Assembly (NCBI RefSeq): GCF_010093595.1
Contig: NW_022985439.1
Span: 1,282,141 to 1,341,434, forward strand
Direction of reading: 5' to 3'
DNA: 59,294 bases
Origin: Mytilinidion resinicola
Taxonomy: Eukaryota > Ascomycota > Dothideomycetes > Mytilinidiales > Mytilinidiaceae
Numbering within the stretch: position 1 is the first letter of the stretch; the number at the start of each line of letters is the position of its first letter. Shown here in pieces: positions 36,301 through 48,365 of this stretch. Position numbers and translations under genes: made by a program. The notes beneath the pieces were generated by a model. It was not told the origin of the DNA. It worked only from the letters and a program-made list of their open reading frames with translations, and did no database searches.

Positions 36301-38980
36301 TATAGTATACCTAAAATTATATTATATCTCGCCGTGTTTATTATATCTATACTAATAGTTTCTCTGTATTCTTTAATCTATATAACGCCTGGTCGAGTTT
36401 CTATAGTTACTTGCCCGTTACTGTATTATATAGGTGTGCTATCTACTATATATAGTCTATAGGGTCTGTTTTTCTATTACTAAGGGATCTAGTTTCTTCT
36501 AATAAAGTTATAGAATATAAAATTTCCTTACGCGCTACTGTCTAGCAGTGCTCTTACCGGGTTCCTACTAATCTTAACTAATAGGATTACGTGTCTATAG
36601 TTCTAAATAGGAATAGAGTTAGGCTGCGTTGCCGGGTTCCTTCCTTTCTCTGCGATGTGGGCTTTTCCTACTAGCGTGGCGATGGTCGCGGTTCGCGTTT
36701 CTTTGCCTTTGGCTGCTCCGTAGGACCTTATTCTTAGCTGCTCTAGCCGTCCTGTTGCTTAAGCGCCTGCTCGTTTTTTAGCTATTTTTATAGCTAATAG
36801 TTTGCATATTTTATTTTGTAATATACTAGATATAAGTCCTAGTAGTATATCCGCTAGTTTTTGCCCTTTCTATATTCTATTAGGTACTAAGGGTCTAGAA
36901 CTATAGTAGCTACTTCTATAAATTTATCTTTTTTACCTATAATATAGTGCTCTATTTCCTTAAACAGTACTAGTTGCGTAATAATATAATATTTTATTTA
37001 ATATAGGTACTATCCTTAATATTTCTTATATATTACGTGCTCGTTATATTTATCCTTAATATATAATACCTAAGATATCTGTCTATAAAGTAGGTGGTTT
37101 CTGTTTAACTATTTATTTTTCTTATTATAAACGCCTGTTTCCCTAATAGGGTGTAAAGCTCTATAGATTTTAATCTCGGTTTATCTTCTATATAGCTCTA
37201 GCGGTTTTTACTCTAGCCTAATACTAATTTCTCTATTACTAAACTAGTCTTCTAGTTCTTAGTTTTTATTACTGTTATAATATTCTTTACTATTCTTAAT
37301 AGGTAATTTATTGTTTAGTTTATTCTAGATATTTATACTTTTACCTTCTAGTATATCTAACCTTACGCGTGCTTCTGCGTCGATAGCGGTTGTTATTAGA
37401 CGGGTAGCGGCTATTTTCGCACTTTTTTCCTTAATAAGTTGTCCGGTAACTTTTCCTATAGCTTTTAGGAATTGGTAACTAGCTAGTGCTCTAGGTTCTG
37501 CGCCTGCTGTGGCGTTTTCAGCTTCCTGCGCTTTTTATCCTTTATTAAGGCGTGTAAGAATCTTTTTTACGCTTTATTTATACGTGGCTATAATTCTATT
37601 AACCTGTGTTTCCGTGTTTAGTAACTTAGCTTTGCTGTCGTCTAGTAGCTTAGGTACGTTAGTTCGGGGTTCTAATTATAGTTTAATTATCTAGAACGCC
37701 TTATCCGTTTCTAATAGGTAGTTAATCTCTATACTCTTAACTTCTATATTAGCGTAGTAGTTGTCTATAGGGTTGCTATTATACTCTTCGTTTCTTATTA
37801 TAGTAATAGTACGTCCCTTTACCTTCTATATTAGATAGTACCCTATTGCCTGTTTATCTAACTAATAGGTAAAGCAGTTATTATTATAGCACGCGGTCTA
37901 TAATATAGAATTATAGCGGTCTATATTTAGCTTTATTATAACTGCTGCTGTTTAGGTGTTCCTGGAGCACTTATTCGCAAAGTGTTCCTATTCTCCGTAT
38001 AATAGGCACGCGCTATTATATTTTCTTTCTTACCTTTTTTTATTAGTAATTAGTTTACCCTTCTAGTTATTACGTTGTTTTGCAATATTAATCTCTATGC
38101 GATTTCTATAGTTATAATTAGTTACTCTTGGCTTTGGTCTAGCTAGTTGGGCGTAAAAATAAAGTTCTTTTTTATCTGCCCGTTCCAGTCGTCGCTTATA
38201 TTATCGACTGTTAATTTATATTGCTATTTCCTTAAGTTTATAGAGTATTAGAAGCCTTTCGCCTTATATAATTTTATCTTTAATATTTTCTTTAAAACCT
38301 CTATAGTATTATACTTGCAGAGCTTTATCTCTCTATAATAGCTTAGACGCGATTTGCATAAATTCTAAAGTATAGCGGCTAGTTAAGCTCTTCTGCTTTA
38401 GAACTGCTATTTTCTATTCTACTGTCCGTTCTTTATCGGTGTCTCTAAAGGTTATCTAAAGTGCTGACTTAAAGTATCCGTAGTCGCTAAATATAATATT
38501 GGTTTCTAGTTTCCGATTATCTGCGTTAGTATTGCCGAGCCAGTCTATAAGCATCGGGTTAAACCAGTTAAACGCTTCTTTCTTTAAGAAGGTGGCTGCT
38601 ATATAGACCTTATCTAATTTAAATTTAAGGTTGCTTTAGTTTATGCGCAGGTATAGCCTTATCTATATTATAAACGCTTGCAAAGCTCCTTTCTTCCTAG
38701 TAAACTTTTTAGGTTTATTTATTTTATAGCCTTTATAGCTAACTACTCTAGTAGTAGTAAGCTCCTTTTAGACAGTCTAGAGATTTCCCTATAGAGCCGT
38801 AATCTTTTTATTTTTAGTGTTGCTAGCTTCTTCTAGTATTTATATTCGCGTAAGCAACGCCTGTATACACGTTGCTACCTTAGTTATAGTTAGGGTTAGT
38901 CTAGCAGTTATACTACCCGAAGGGGTTAGTAGGGCTATTTTAATTAATTGTTTATATATAACTTTTTTAATATAGCAGTG
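33400..38980 (-). pseudogene. Degenerate gag-pol of gypsy copy 2
   Basis: Same order as copy 1 on the minus strand. Protease DSGAQ region lies at about 36590-36510, RT active-site region at about 35550-35480, integrase zinc region at about 34340-34240 and integrase core at about 34160-33960. RIP stops occur throughout. Alignment with copy 1 by eye is continuous except for the extra gag segment at about 37200-37466. Confidence 0.88.
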
Positions 38981-38987
38981 TTTAAAG

Positions 38988-39521
38988 TGTAACAGGTTAT
39001 CTTTTCTATACCTTCTAAGTGTTTTACACTAAGGTAGGGTATAGGCAAGTTATTATCGGGGTGTAATAGTTTTTAAAAGGTAAGGCAATAATTAATTAAG
39101 GTTTAAAACGGGGTTATTACTTCTAATAGGTAATATTAAAGTTTTAAGTTGAATATAAAGTTCCTATTTATAAAAAGGAGCGTCCCTTTATATAAAAGCT
39201 CCGTCCTAAGAAAACCTTTTACTTATATAGCTCTCCGGGCTTATAGTTCTTAAGCGTCTTAAGCTTAATAAGCGCTCGCACGGCTCTATACTTACTTCCC
39301 TTTACAAGCCTGGCGAGCTATTACGTAACCCTATCCTCGTAATATCCTACTCTTAGATCGTTCCTATTTACTAGCAGTTCGTAGGGGAATCTAGGATCCC
39401 TATGCGTCCTACACGTGACCCTTTTAGTCCCGTAACTTAGTTCTGCGTTATTAGTCTTATCTGCTTACTTATCTCCGCAAGTGCCTCTACGCTCGGGTTA
39501 TTCGTATTACAGGTTGTAATA
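38988..39521 (-). repeat. 5' LTR of gypsy copy 2
   Basis: 534 bp, aligned end to end with 31807-32340 without length change. Confidence 0.92.
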
Positions 39522-39526
39522 AGGGG

Positions 39527-39895
39527 GTTATACGCTATATAGGGGGGGACGTTACTACAGGAGCTATTTAACTATTATTAGGGCGTAAACTAGCAGGAAA
39601 GGGGGCTTATATTATAGGCTACACGCACGCAGAAAAATATAAGAGAAAGAAGCGGTGCGTAGGTAAGAGGCGTAATAGAGGTAACGGTTTAGGCCGCATC
39701 GGCTCTAAGGCCACGTGATGTAAGGCACGTGCGTGCACGAGCTATTAAGTTTTCTTAACGTAACTAGTTAGTTAAGCTTAATTTAAATATCTATCTAATA
39801 TTACTATCTATATATTTAGTCCAGCTAAATATCTACCCGCTACTATAACCCTAATCTATTTATTATAAGTATAGCACTAAACGTTAGGTTTTAGA
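39527..39895. other. Right flank of gypsy copy 2, no gene seen
   Basis: Continues the pre-insertion site after the target duplication. Mixed composition, less AT-rich to about 39780. Holds G runs and two cacgtg motifs near 39714-39735, but no coding signal. Confidence 0.4.
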
Positions 39896-41799
39896 GTTAA
39901 AATTACTTTTTTCTTTACTTAGTTACCCCTTTATAAGGATCTTTTGCCTAATTTCCTTAGTTTAGGCCTCTATAGGTAGTTTTCTGCAGAATAATATCCG
40001 CTTTTAAAGCGCGTTCCGCGCAACTTACTTATATATTCTTGTCGCTTAGATAAGCTCGATGTATATTGCTGGCGCGGTGCTAAGCCAGATACGCGATTAT
40101 TTCTGGACGATTCTGTGCCGGAACGCTCTTCGGGCCGTTTCGACTTTAATCTGCGGTCCTTATCGCTCGACTTATTATACTAGGGAGTTAATCGATATAA
40201 TGCGCTAGGGCGCCGCAATAAACCTATACCGGAACGTTTGTTCGACCGCCTGGATTTTAACCTGCAATTATTATTGCTAGAATTTCCAAAGCGAGCTAAT
40301 TTAGGAAATGCGTAAGGGCGCCGCGGCGAACTATATTCCCGACTATTTTTATATTAATTAGATTATAGAGTCGACCGTTAATATAATAAGCTAGAGCGCT
40401 TTTAGTGCGATCTTACACTTAATATATAATCCCGCGCGCTGTTGCTCCGCAACTTTTCCTCGGCGCTAAAGTCCGCTATATTATCTAGAAAGCGTTTAAA
40501 TTGTCTTAGAGTTTATTTTTTCTTTTATAGAGTTAATTTTTTCCTTTAAAAACTTAGCTCTTCTTTATCTATAAATGCTTTATTATTTTTATTCCTTATT
40601 TATTATTACTAATTATACTTATATACTTTTCTTACGGCCTCTGCGCAAAAAAAGAAAGGCCTTCCTAGTAGATCCGGCTAGTAAGCCTTTCCTTTATATT
40701 TTTTAAGCTCTAGGTCTACTTACTTTTTTCTAAATTCGGTGCCTAAAAAACTGCGGGTAAACTATAACACGCGGCTATAACCTAAACTAAGTCGGGCTGC
40801 TATTATTAGCTTATTTATATATAGTAAACCTCTAGTTTTATACCTAGTATTTCTATATATAGATACTATACTACCCACGCTAATATTATTCTGCTAACTA
40901 ACGCCTTTTAGGTTATATTTAGTTTCTATAACTAATTCTAGATAATTCTATACTAACTATATTTCTTTTCCGGCTTTTAAAAACGCTATAAATATAAATC
41001 TTAAATATTAGCCGCTATTTAGTCTTACTATTACTATTAGATACTAAAAAAGAAGTCTATAGCCTTAGGTAAACACTCTACCGGCTTTCTGCTAAGCCTT
41101 AATTTTCTATTTCTTTTTTTTAAAAACTACTTAGCCCGGATTTTTCGCAGCCGCCGGCCTATAAAAGCTAGCATCTTTATCTTTTAAGCTAGCGCTTAAC
41201 CTAGATAACTCTAAAGATATATTATAATACTTATTAAAGTTACTATCTTAGTATTATTATTTATTATTAGAGCTTAATTAATCTCTATTATTAGAGTCTA
41301 ATTTATTTTTATTATTAGAGTCTAATTTGTTTTTATTATTATAGTTTAATTTATTTTCGTTATTAGTATCTATATCTATTTTACTATAACTATTACTAAA
41401 GTTATTACTTAAGGGCGCAGAGCTATTACTATTAGTACTAGTTCCTTTAGCAGGGTTTAGAGTTTATATAGTGCTAAATCCTTTAGTAAAGTTTAGAGTT
41501 CGCGCAGTGCTAAATTCTTTAGCAGGGTTTAAAGGTTGCGTAGTACCTTAGTTGCCTATATAATTACTATAGGCCTTAGGTTAATAGTTACTTTTCTTAA
41601 TATTAGCCTTAGCCTGTATAATACGCCTAGTAATATCTAATATTTTATTTCTGCGTTCCGCAGTTTTATAGTAAGTTTTATTACTATAATACTTAAGTAG
41701 TAACCTATTAGCTACTAACTTAACTTTACTAAAACTTATTATATAAAAAACGCCGATAATAATATAGGGATTAGTATTATAGAAATACGCTTTATTAGC

Positions 41800-42005
41800 T
41801 TCCTTTTTTCCTTTTTTTTTTTTCCTTTCTTTCCTTTTTTTCTTTTTCCTTTTTTTCCTTTCTTCCTCTTTCCTTTTTTTCTCTTTTCCCTTACTTTTCC
41901 CTTAACTTTCTTTTTTTTTCCCTTTTTTTTTCCCTTAACTCTTTTTCTTTTTCCCCTTTCCTTTTTTTTAACTTTTTTTTTTTTCCCCTTTTTTTTCTTT
42001 TAACT
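41800..42005. repeat. Homopyrimidine tract (plus strand)
   Basis: About 200 bases almost entirely C and T on the plus strand. The minus strand is purine-only and encodes Lys/Glu-rich sequence in the surrounding degenerate frame. Confidence 0.85.
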
Positions 42006-42589
42006 CTGCTAAATAGGCGGATCTAGAATACTTAAATTATATATTATATCTAGTGTATTCTAACGCTTACGCGTAAACGCCTAAATAAAACCGGTGTAGT
42101 AGTCCGGGTAGAAAATTAATTCTTCTAGATTATACGGTTTTAAATAGGAAAAGAACTTGCTTTAGTTACCTATACTATTCTATTAAGCTTTTTTTAGCTT
42201 AACTATTAACTTTTTAATACTTTTAATATCTTTTTTAACTATTATATTATTAAAGAAACTAAAATTGCGGCTTAAGGTAATTAATATACGCTAAAGGTAA
42301 TTAAAAGCCTTAAGTAGTAAGCTTCCTAGGCGTCCAGCGCGGCTGTAGGTAAGATTCCATTTTTCTAATCTCTTATTCACGTATTTAATCTATAATTCTA
42401 CGTTTTTTATAGAATTTTTACTATAGAAAAAATATTTTATTTTAGGGTTATAGTACTTCTAGTAAAAGTTCTTATAGTATTTAGTAAACTTTAGCCCTAA
42501 ATTATTATTAGGTGGCTTAGCATTCTTATATTTACAATATTTTTTACCGGAGTTAAAGGGTTTATCTAGTTAGGCTTCTTTACCTATAC

Positions 42590-43010
42590 TTATAGATGCT
42601 CTAGCAGGGTTAGATTATATACTAGCTCCTTCGGCAGGGCTTTAAAGTAGTATACTGCTAGCTTCTCCGCCTATACTTATAGATACTCTAGCAGAGTTAG
42701 ATTATACGCTAGCTTTTTTAGCAGGGCTTTAAGGTAGTATACTGCTAGCTTCTCCGCCTATACTTATAAATACTCTAGCAGGGTTAGGTTATATACTAGC
42801 TCCTCCGCCTGTACTTATAGATACTTTAGCAGGGTTAAATTATACGCTAAATCCTTTAGCAGGGCTTTAAAGTTGCGTAGTGCTAGATTTTTTAGCAGGG
42901 TTTTAAGGTGGCGTACTGCCAGCTCCTGCGCTTATAGATGTTCTAGCGGGGTTAGAATATATACTAGATCTTCCGCCAGGGGTTTAAAATTATAGCGTGC
43001 CAGCTCCTAC
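42590..43010. repeat. Tandem repeat, 87-bp unit with 36/51-bp sub-units
   Basis: The motif ctagcagggtta recurs at about 42601, 42688 and 42775 (87-bp spacing), then at shorter spacings (about 51 and 36) to about 42960. Units are RIP-diverged. The period is a multiple of three, so the frame is kept. Confidence 0.75.
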
Positions 43011-43560
43011 GCCTATAGTAGGTTTAGCGCCGTTATTAGGTGCTGCTTGTTTAATAGGCTCTTCGATCCCTTATTTTCTTTCAGGCGCTATATTTTTATC
43101 CTTGCTAAATATAGTTCCTTTTTTAAGAGTCGGTAAAATAGGTGTTATAGGCGTTAGGCTAGGAAAATATATATTTAGAAAGTCGAAAAAACTTTAACTT
43201 TATTTACTATTACTAGGAACTTTAAGTTATCTATACGCTATTTATTAAAGCTCTATAAAGTATTATAAGCGGCTATATTAAGTTTTTAGTATATATTTAC
43301 TTTTATATATATTAAGGTTGTCTGCAATTATAGAGTTTACGAAAATTACTAGAATTCTTTATACCTAATATTTAGGGAAGTTCGGGCTAATAAGTAAGGC
43401 TTTTAAAATAGGGGCTTTAGCTGGACAATTTTTTAGATATTCCAGAAGAAGGCGCTTTAATACTAGCTTAAGCTCCGGGATATCTTCCTAAATATTATTA
43501 TTTTCGCCGAAATCTGCTGCTAAAAAGTTAAATATTATTGCTATAACTTATAATTAAGGG

Positions 43561-46500
43561 AAAAATAAAAAAAGAAGTAAATAAGAATAATAGATTTTGT
43601 ATAATAAAATGCTATTTAATATTAGGCAGCTAACTATTCTTAGCACTGCGGTAAAGCTAGGGCCTGTTTATAAATAGAACTTAGCTATAAACTTGTATTA
43701 AAATTATATAGAATCCTAATTATAGTTTAGTATAGATTATATTAGGTCTCCCTTAATTTCTATTTTTAGAACTTTTAGAAAAACACTTTATTACCTGCCT
43801 CTTAAGTTACTTAGAAGCTAAATTAATTTTCCGCGCTAAAAGTTTATATATCTAGTATAGCGTAATCTAAACTAATAATACGGATTAGATATATCTAAAA
43901 AAGAGTAATATAACGTAAATTTAGGCGGCTTATAAAGAACTAAACTACAGTTATACAACTTTAAACTCCTAAATATTCTACTTTACTCTTCGCATATTTT
44001 TATCTAGACTTATTTAAAATAATAGGGTAAATAAGAGTTATAAGTTCTAGGCCCCTAATAAATACTACCTGCGGTTTAGCTTATACTAAATAGGCTATAG
44101 ATTGGTTAGTTAATATATCCTATAAATTAAAGTACTACTTGCCTAAAGTTAGCTTTTACTTTTTTCTATAGTAATCCAGCTTAAGCTCCTTTTCTATTAG
44201 GGCCGCCTTAAGCTCTCGAACCCTAACACGTTTTTACTTATTCTTACCTATAAGATTACTAATACTAAAAGTGTTTATAAATACCTTATTAATATTACTG
44301 TTGCCTTCGGCCTTTATAAAGTTATCGAATATACTACCTAGGCGACTTAATACTGCAGTAATATAATTCCTTTATTTTTTAACGTTGTTAAACCGTTTCT
44401 CTATTAACTATAGTACTTCCTTCTTATCTTACTATTATTAATAGATCTCCGATATTTTAGTTTTATAATTAGCAACTATAGTCTTAAAATAATATATATA
44501 GTTTATAGTATACTATTCTCGAAGAAAAAGATTTCTAAGGAAGTTGGACCGCTTATTATAAATATAGTAGTATAGAGTTAGGGTCTATTATAGTTAGCTA
44601 AGGCTAGTATTATAAAAATAGTACCCTAACTTCCGCTATTAAGTTATTTACTTCTATTATTAAGTTATAAAGAATATACTCTATAATATACTTTATAGAT
44701 ATAGATTTCTAGTAAAGTAAATAGGCGAAGGCCTCTATTATAAAGCAAACTTATAGTTACTTCAGCCGCAGGGTTACTTACTGCTGCAGCTAAAATATAG
44801 TCTATAGTTGTAATAAGTATTCTTTCTAGCTACTTAGTATTTTAGGAATAATAAAAGCTTTTATATAACTCGGATTTCTAAATATAGTTTATTTATGCAG
44901 CAATATAAAACCAGTAATTTAATTCCTAAAACGCGTGAAATAGGAAGCCACTAATGCTTTAAAAATAGTATTAAATATATCCTCCTAAGCCTACTACGTG
45001 GTATTTTCCTAAAACTAAGGCTTATTTTTTAAGGTCTAGTACTTAGAAGGGAATACTATACTAAGCCTAGTATAGGAATAGTTAGGAATTTTAATAAGCT
45101 AACTTTCTAAAAAATAATCGGTGTATATATTAGCAGGAATCTGCAGCGGACTAAGCGCCTAAATTTAACTTTTAGTGTAATATAAAAGGTCTTCCTGCGC
45201 TTAGCTTCCAGTCGGTTGCAATTAATTAATATTAACTTAAGAATATGGTTAAGCTGCAGCTACTACCTTTTAAGGCTATTAATAATTAGTAATTATGCTG
45301 CAGTAACTAGACTTTTAAAGGCTAAGCTAGAGTATAAATCCCTACGCGTTTTATCTATTTCTATTTCAACTCCAGCGCCTATTATAATTAATTGCTATTA
45401 GATATAGCGTTAAATATACTATAGCATGTCTGCTATATATCCTTAGGAGCTTTAGTTCGCAACCGATAAAGTAGCTTTATATTATTAGTGGTCTATTTTT
45501 CGATAAACGGTTAACGGGATATAGGTCTATATCCTTGCTATACTAAAGAATACTTATTATTCCTTATAGAATTTATAATTATATAGCAAAGTAATAATAG
45601 TAATAGTTTTATTATTACTGTATATAGGAGTTATAAATAGTTTATAGAAGGGCTTCTAAAAAGCGGCAGACCTTACTATTCTAAAACACCGTTACTATAC
45701 CGCAATATTAGCTATTATATTACTGTCTCTTTCCCTCTTCTTATCTTTACCGCGTGTGCCGAACTGTTAGCTTAACTATATAATAGGCGGAAAAGCGTTA
45801 AATGCAGTATAGTTTCCACCCCACAATTTTAAATCGCGAATTAGCTACGCTAGACGAGCAGCTATTAGTGCTGCGGCATTAATAAGCGCTACCTTCGCAT
45901 GCCTTTAACATTTTAACGCAACCTTAACACAACTTTAACGCAATATCTTTCTACTATAAATAGTAAAAAGATATTGCAGATTAGATAGCGTGAAACTATC
46001 TACTATAGTTACTTTTATAAAAGCCTTCGAATCGGCCCACCCTTTTATAGTATTAACGAAATAGTAACTAATAATCTTAACCTAGAAGGCGTAACAGCTG
46101 GTATATTTAATAAAGAGTGGGAAAGTCTCCTTTTAAGCATTAAATATGCTTCTCCTAAACACCTTTCCCCCTTAACTACTGCCGATTAACACCTTAAATA
46201 TCTAAGTCCGCCTATAATTAATTAAGCGCTGTCCGATAGTATATTCGGTTTCTCGCCGACGCCTTCGGCTAATAGCTACTTTATTTCCTCTGGATTATTA
46301 AGACCTCTAAAATATTAGGCTACCCCCTTAGATATATTGCAACCTTTTCCCCAGCTAATAGTATAAATTAAGTCGTAAGTTAGTATTAGAATCTTAAATT
46401 CTTTATCTAACGTAAATAGGCGATTAAGGACTATAGATAACTTTTCTATAAATATAGAGGTATAGGCGATGTTATTAGCAGCTAGAATAAATAAAATAAT
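43561..46500. other. AT-rich RIP-type DNA, unassigned
   Basis: Both strands give protein-like runs when stops are ignored (for example plus 45440-45880), but stop density is about what AT bias gives, so no gene is called. Contains a 17-bp-arm hairpin at 45940-45977. Confidence 0.35.
45940..45977. other. Near-perfect hairpin, 17-bp arms, 4-base loop
   Basis: Arm gcaatatctttctacta pairs with tagtaaaaagatattgc with one mismatch, around loop taaa. It could be a structural terminus of an element, but no flanking hallmark was established. Confidence 0.6.
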
Positions 46501-46739
46501 AGGGAATTTAAATCGAGTTTATAATTGCAAAGTAAACTAGGATTAGTAGAAATTGCATGCACGAGCTATAAGCGCTAGGCGCGTGGAGATTACCGTTATA
46601 TGCATTACCTGCATAGAATTTTAATCTCGTAATCGTTACCCTAGTCCCCGAAGTAACTCGATTCTCCGTGCACACCCGGTTTAGCGCACAGACCTCCACG
46701 CTGTTCTTGGCATGCGTTATCGCTCCCCTTAATGCTTTC

Positions 46740-47032
46740 AGGACCTCGTCACCCTCCTAATCACATCCACTCTTGAACAGCCAGCGACCGAGAATTATAA
46801 GAGCAACACAAACGAAAATCTGTCAGTCGGAGCGCATCTAAGAATGTCTCGCGATGCCACCAACGGTAGCCTAGGATTCGAAGTGCATTATTTCAAAGCC
46901 GGAAGCAAAGATCTTTTGGGATCGGAGAGAGGATGGCTAATGCATCAAGAACAGCGTCTGTGCGCTAAATTGGGTGTGCTCCGATTGCTGGCGCTAGCAA
47001 CTGTAGCTATTACAAGCAAAGAGGATCTTTAA
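46740..47032 (+). CDS. Possible exon or short gene, unrecognised
   Basis: Normal-composition DNA with an open frame of about 97 codons from a possible 3' splice site (gctttcag, ending 46739) to TAA at 47030. It contains an internal ATG at 46844 and the stretch GSLGFEVHYFKAGSKDLLG. The opposite strand also has a shorter open frame at 46508-46699. No domain was recognised, and the coding claim rests on frame length and composition only. Confidence 0.3.
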
Positions 47033-47127
47033 GGCATGTTGCTAAAAATAGTTCTAAATCCCCTACAATTCTTTAACCCATAAAAGGTCCCATTTCGTAC
47101 GTCTCCCCAGCCCGCATGTTTCCGCGA

Positions 47128-47482
47128 GCCTTACATCTTTTACTCCCGCACGCCTTTTGCTCCCGCACGCCTTTCAAGGCCCTACATCTTTCACTCTCGC
47201 ACGCCTTTCACTCCCGCACGCCTTTTGCTCCCGCATACCTTTTAAGGTCGTACACCTTTCACTCCCACACGCCTTTCAAGGCCCTACACCTTTCACTCCC
47301 GCACGCCTTTCACTCCCGCACGCCTTTCACTCCCGCACGCCTTTTGCTCCCGCACACCTTTTAAGGTCGTACACCTTTCACTCCCACACGCCTTTCAAGG
47401 CCCTACGCCTTTTACTCCCGCACGCCTTTCACTCCCGCACGCCTTTTGCTCCCGCACGCCTTTTGCGCCCTACCGCACGCCT
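47128..47482. repeat. 17-bp minisatellite
   Basis: About 20 units of cactcccgcacgccttt, with variants gctcccgcacgcctttt and caaggccctacaccttt. Because 17 is not a multiple of three, different frames read similar peptides, which explains the overlapping open frames here. It stays GC-rich between RIP blocks. Confidence 0.92.
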
Positions 47483-47668
47483 TTCGATATAATAGATGAT
47501 AGCGTTTGGGTCTTTATCGGCGTCGCTGTCGCACTATTCGTAGGGATGGGATTTGCAGGTTTCACGATAAGGCGCCGACAACGGCGTGGCCTTCCAATAA
47601 ATGAGCCCTGGCCTGCCTCAATTTCAACAACACAAAGTAGTTCCTGGGTACCTCCACGCCCCGTTTAA
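47483..47668 (+). CDS. C-terminal membrane-anchor exon of a partial gene
   Basis: Reads FDIIDDSVWVFIGVAVALFV then GMGFAGFTIRRRQRRGLP and a Pro/Ser-rich tail ending VPPRPV before TAA at 47666. One hydrophobic helix followed by a stop-transfer Arg cluster is typical of a single-pass type I membrane protein. Upstream the frame continues into the minisatellite until a TAA at 47243, with no ATG. The remainder of the gene is either lost in the repeat or joined by an unrecognised intron. Little RIP. Confidence 0.5.
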   Translation, partial: FDIIDDSVWVFIGVAVALFVGMGFAGFTIRRRQRRGLPINEPWPASISTTQSSSWVPPRPV

Positions 47669-47734
47669 TCATCGCGCAGGTGAGATAGAGTAATGGATTA
47701 GGAGAACTTGGCAAATAGATTGTATCTACATAAT

Positions 47735-48365
47735 CTAAGAGAATCTTCTCTTCCTTTTAGTATCTGTGTTATCCTCCGCATGCTTCTTATCTTCCTTCTT
47801 ATCCCTTTTATTATCCCCCTTATCCTTCTTATCCTTTTTATTCTTATTAATTGTTAAAAGTATAGACGCCCTATAAGAGCGAGCGTAGTAGAGCTTAATA
47901 GTATTGCTGGCGTTGTTAAAATCCTTCTTAGGTACCTATATATCCTTCTATACAACTTTATACTCCACTTTTAATTCTGTTGTTTAATATGCAATAATTT
48001 CCTAGACCTTCTAATCCTCTTCTCTATTTCTATTCTTATAGATGCTAGGATGTCCCTAGTTAGTTATATTGGCTGTAGTAACTCCAGGCTTATAATAGGA
48101 AGATTTTAGTAGTTAAAAATAAATAGGTATAATATTATTCTATACCTTATAAGGCGTTTTATCCTATTCCTTATAGGATCTTTTAGTATTAGAAGGATTT
48201 TTATACCAACTATACGGGGGCGAGGTTGCCTCGTAGTATAGAGAGATTAGGGGTGGAAACGCTTTCTTATTAATGCGAGAGAGAGGTATAGCAGGAGGAT
48301 ACGGAGATTGTGGGAGTCGATGGCTTCTGCGTAATCAAGGGCTATTTAGGAGGAATTGAACTGGC
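47735..48365 (-). pseudogene. Degenerate gene with Pro-rich start and Lys-rich end, unrecognised
   Basis: One minus-strand frame is readable for about 210 codons with RIP-type stops. A Pro-rich part (LPQSPYPPAIPLSRINKKAF, then ATSPPYSWYKNPSNTKRSYK) leads to VPKKDFNNASNTIKLYY. A strongly basic tail (INKNKKDKKDKGDNKRDKKE, then KRKRRFS) ends in TAG at 47737-47735. The basic tail suggests a nuclear or nucleic-acid-binding protein, but this is weak. It is divergent from the cupredoxin remnant. Confidence 0.5.

Larger units (their letters stand above)
31807..39521 (-). mobile_element. Ty3/gypsy LTR retrotransposon, copy 2
   Basis: A 7715-bp element with LTRs 31807-32340 and 38988-39521, both 534 bp, bounded by TGTAAC and ...GTAACA (ATA on the mutated side). 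A perfect 5-bp target duplication agggg lies at 31802-31806 and 39522-39526. A purine run (minus strand, gggggagcgag) sits just inside the 3' LTR at 32341-32351 and fits a polypurine tract. It has the same orientation and gene order as copy 1. It carries about 265 bp more in gag (about 37200-37466). Confidence 0.95.
39900..43560 (-). pseudogene. Long degenerate coding region with low-complexity and tandem repeats, unrecognised
   Basis: On the minus strand, long runs read with few stops, nearly all TAG/TAA at likely Gln codons. In protein order there is a helical part (DIPELKLVLKRLLLEYLKNC, about 43500-43200), then a repeated SPAKGAS / NPARVSISIGGEAS segment (about 43010-42590). An ordered part follows with the stretch YNLEELIFYPDYYTGFI (about 42150-42090). 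Next come a Lys/Glu-rich stretch (42005-41810), an Asn-rich stretch (about 41430-41270), the stretch PDLLGRPFFFCAEAVRKVYK (about 40680-40620) and a Ser/Arg-rich end (to about 39920). The phase changes between parts, from indels or introns. No domain was recognised; it could be a host gene or a protein of an unknown element. Confidence 0.5.

Noticed and set aside
42997..43197. 66-codon hydrophobic plus-strand gene
   Set aside because: The minus strand gives a longer, better-supported frame; the plus reading is its antisense.
45440..45880. Plus-strand gene in the 45-kb AT-rich block
   Set aside because: Stops occur about as often as expected from base composition and the opposite strand is equally readable.
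47128..47482. CRISPR-like array of short regular repeats
   Set aside because: Units are directly adjacent 17-mers without spacers, in a eukaryotic genome; this is a minisatellite.
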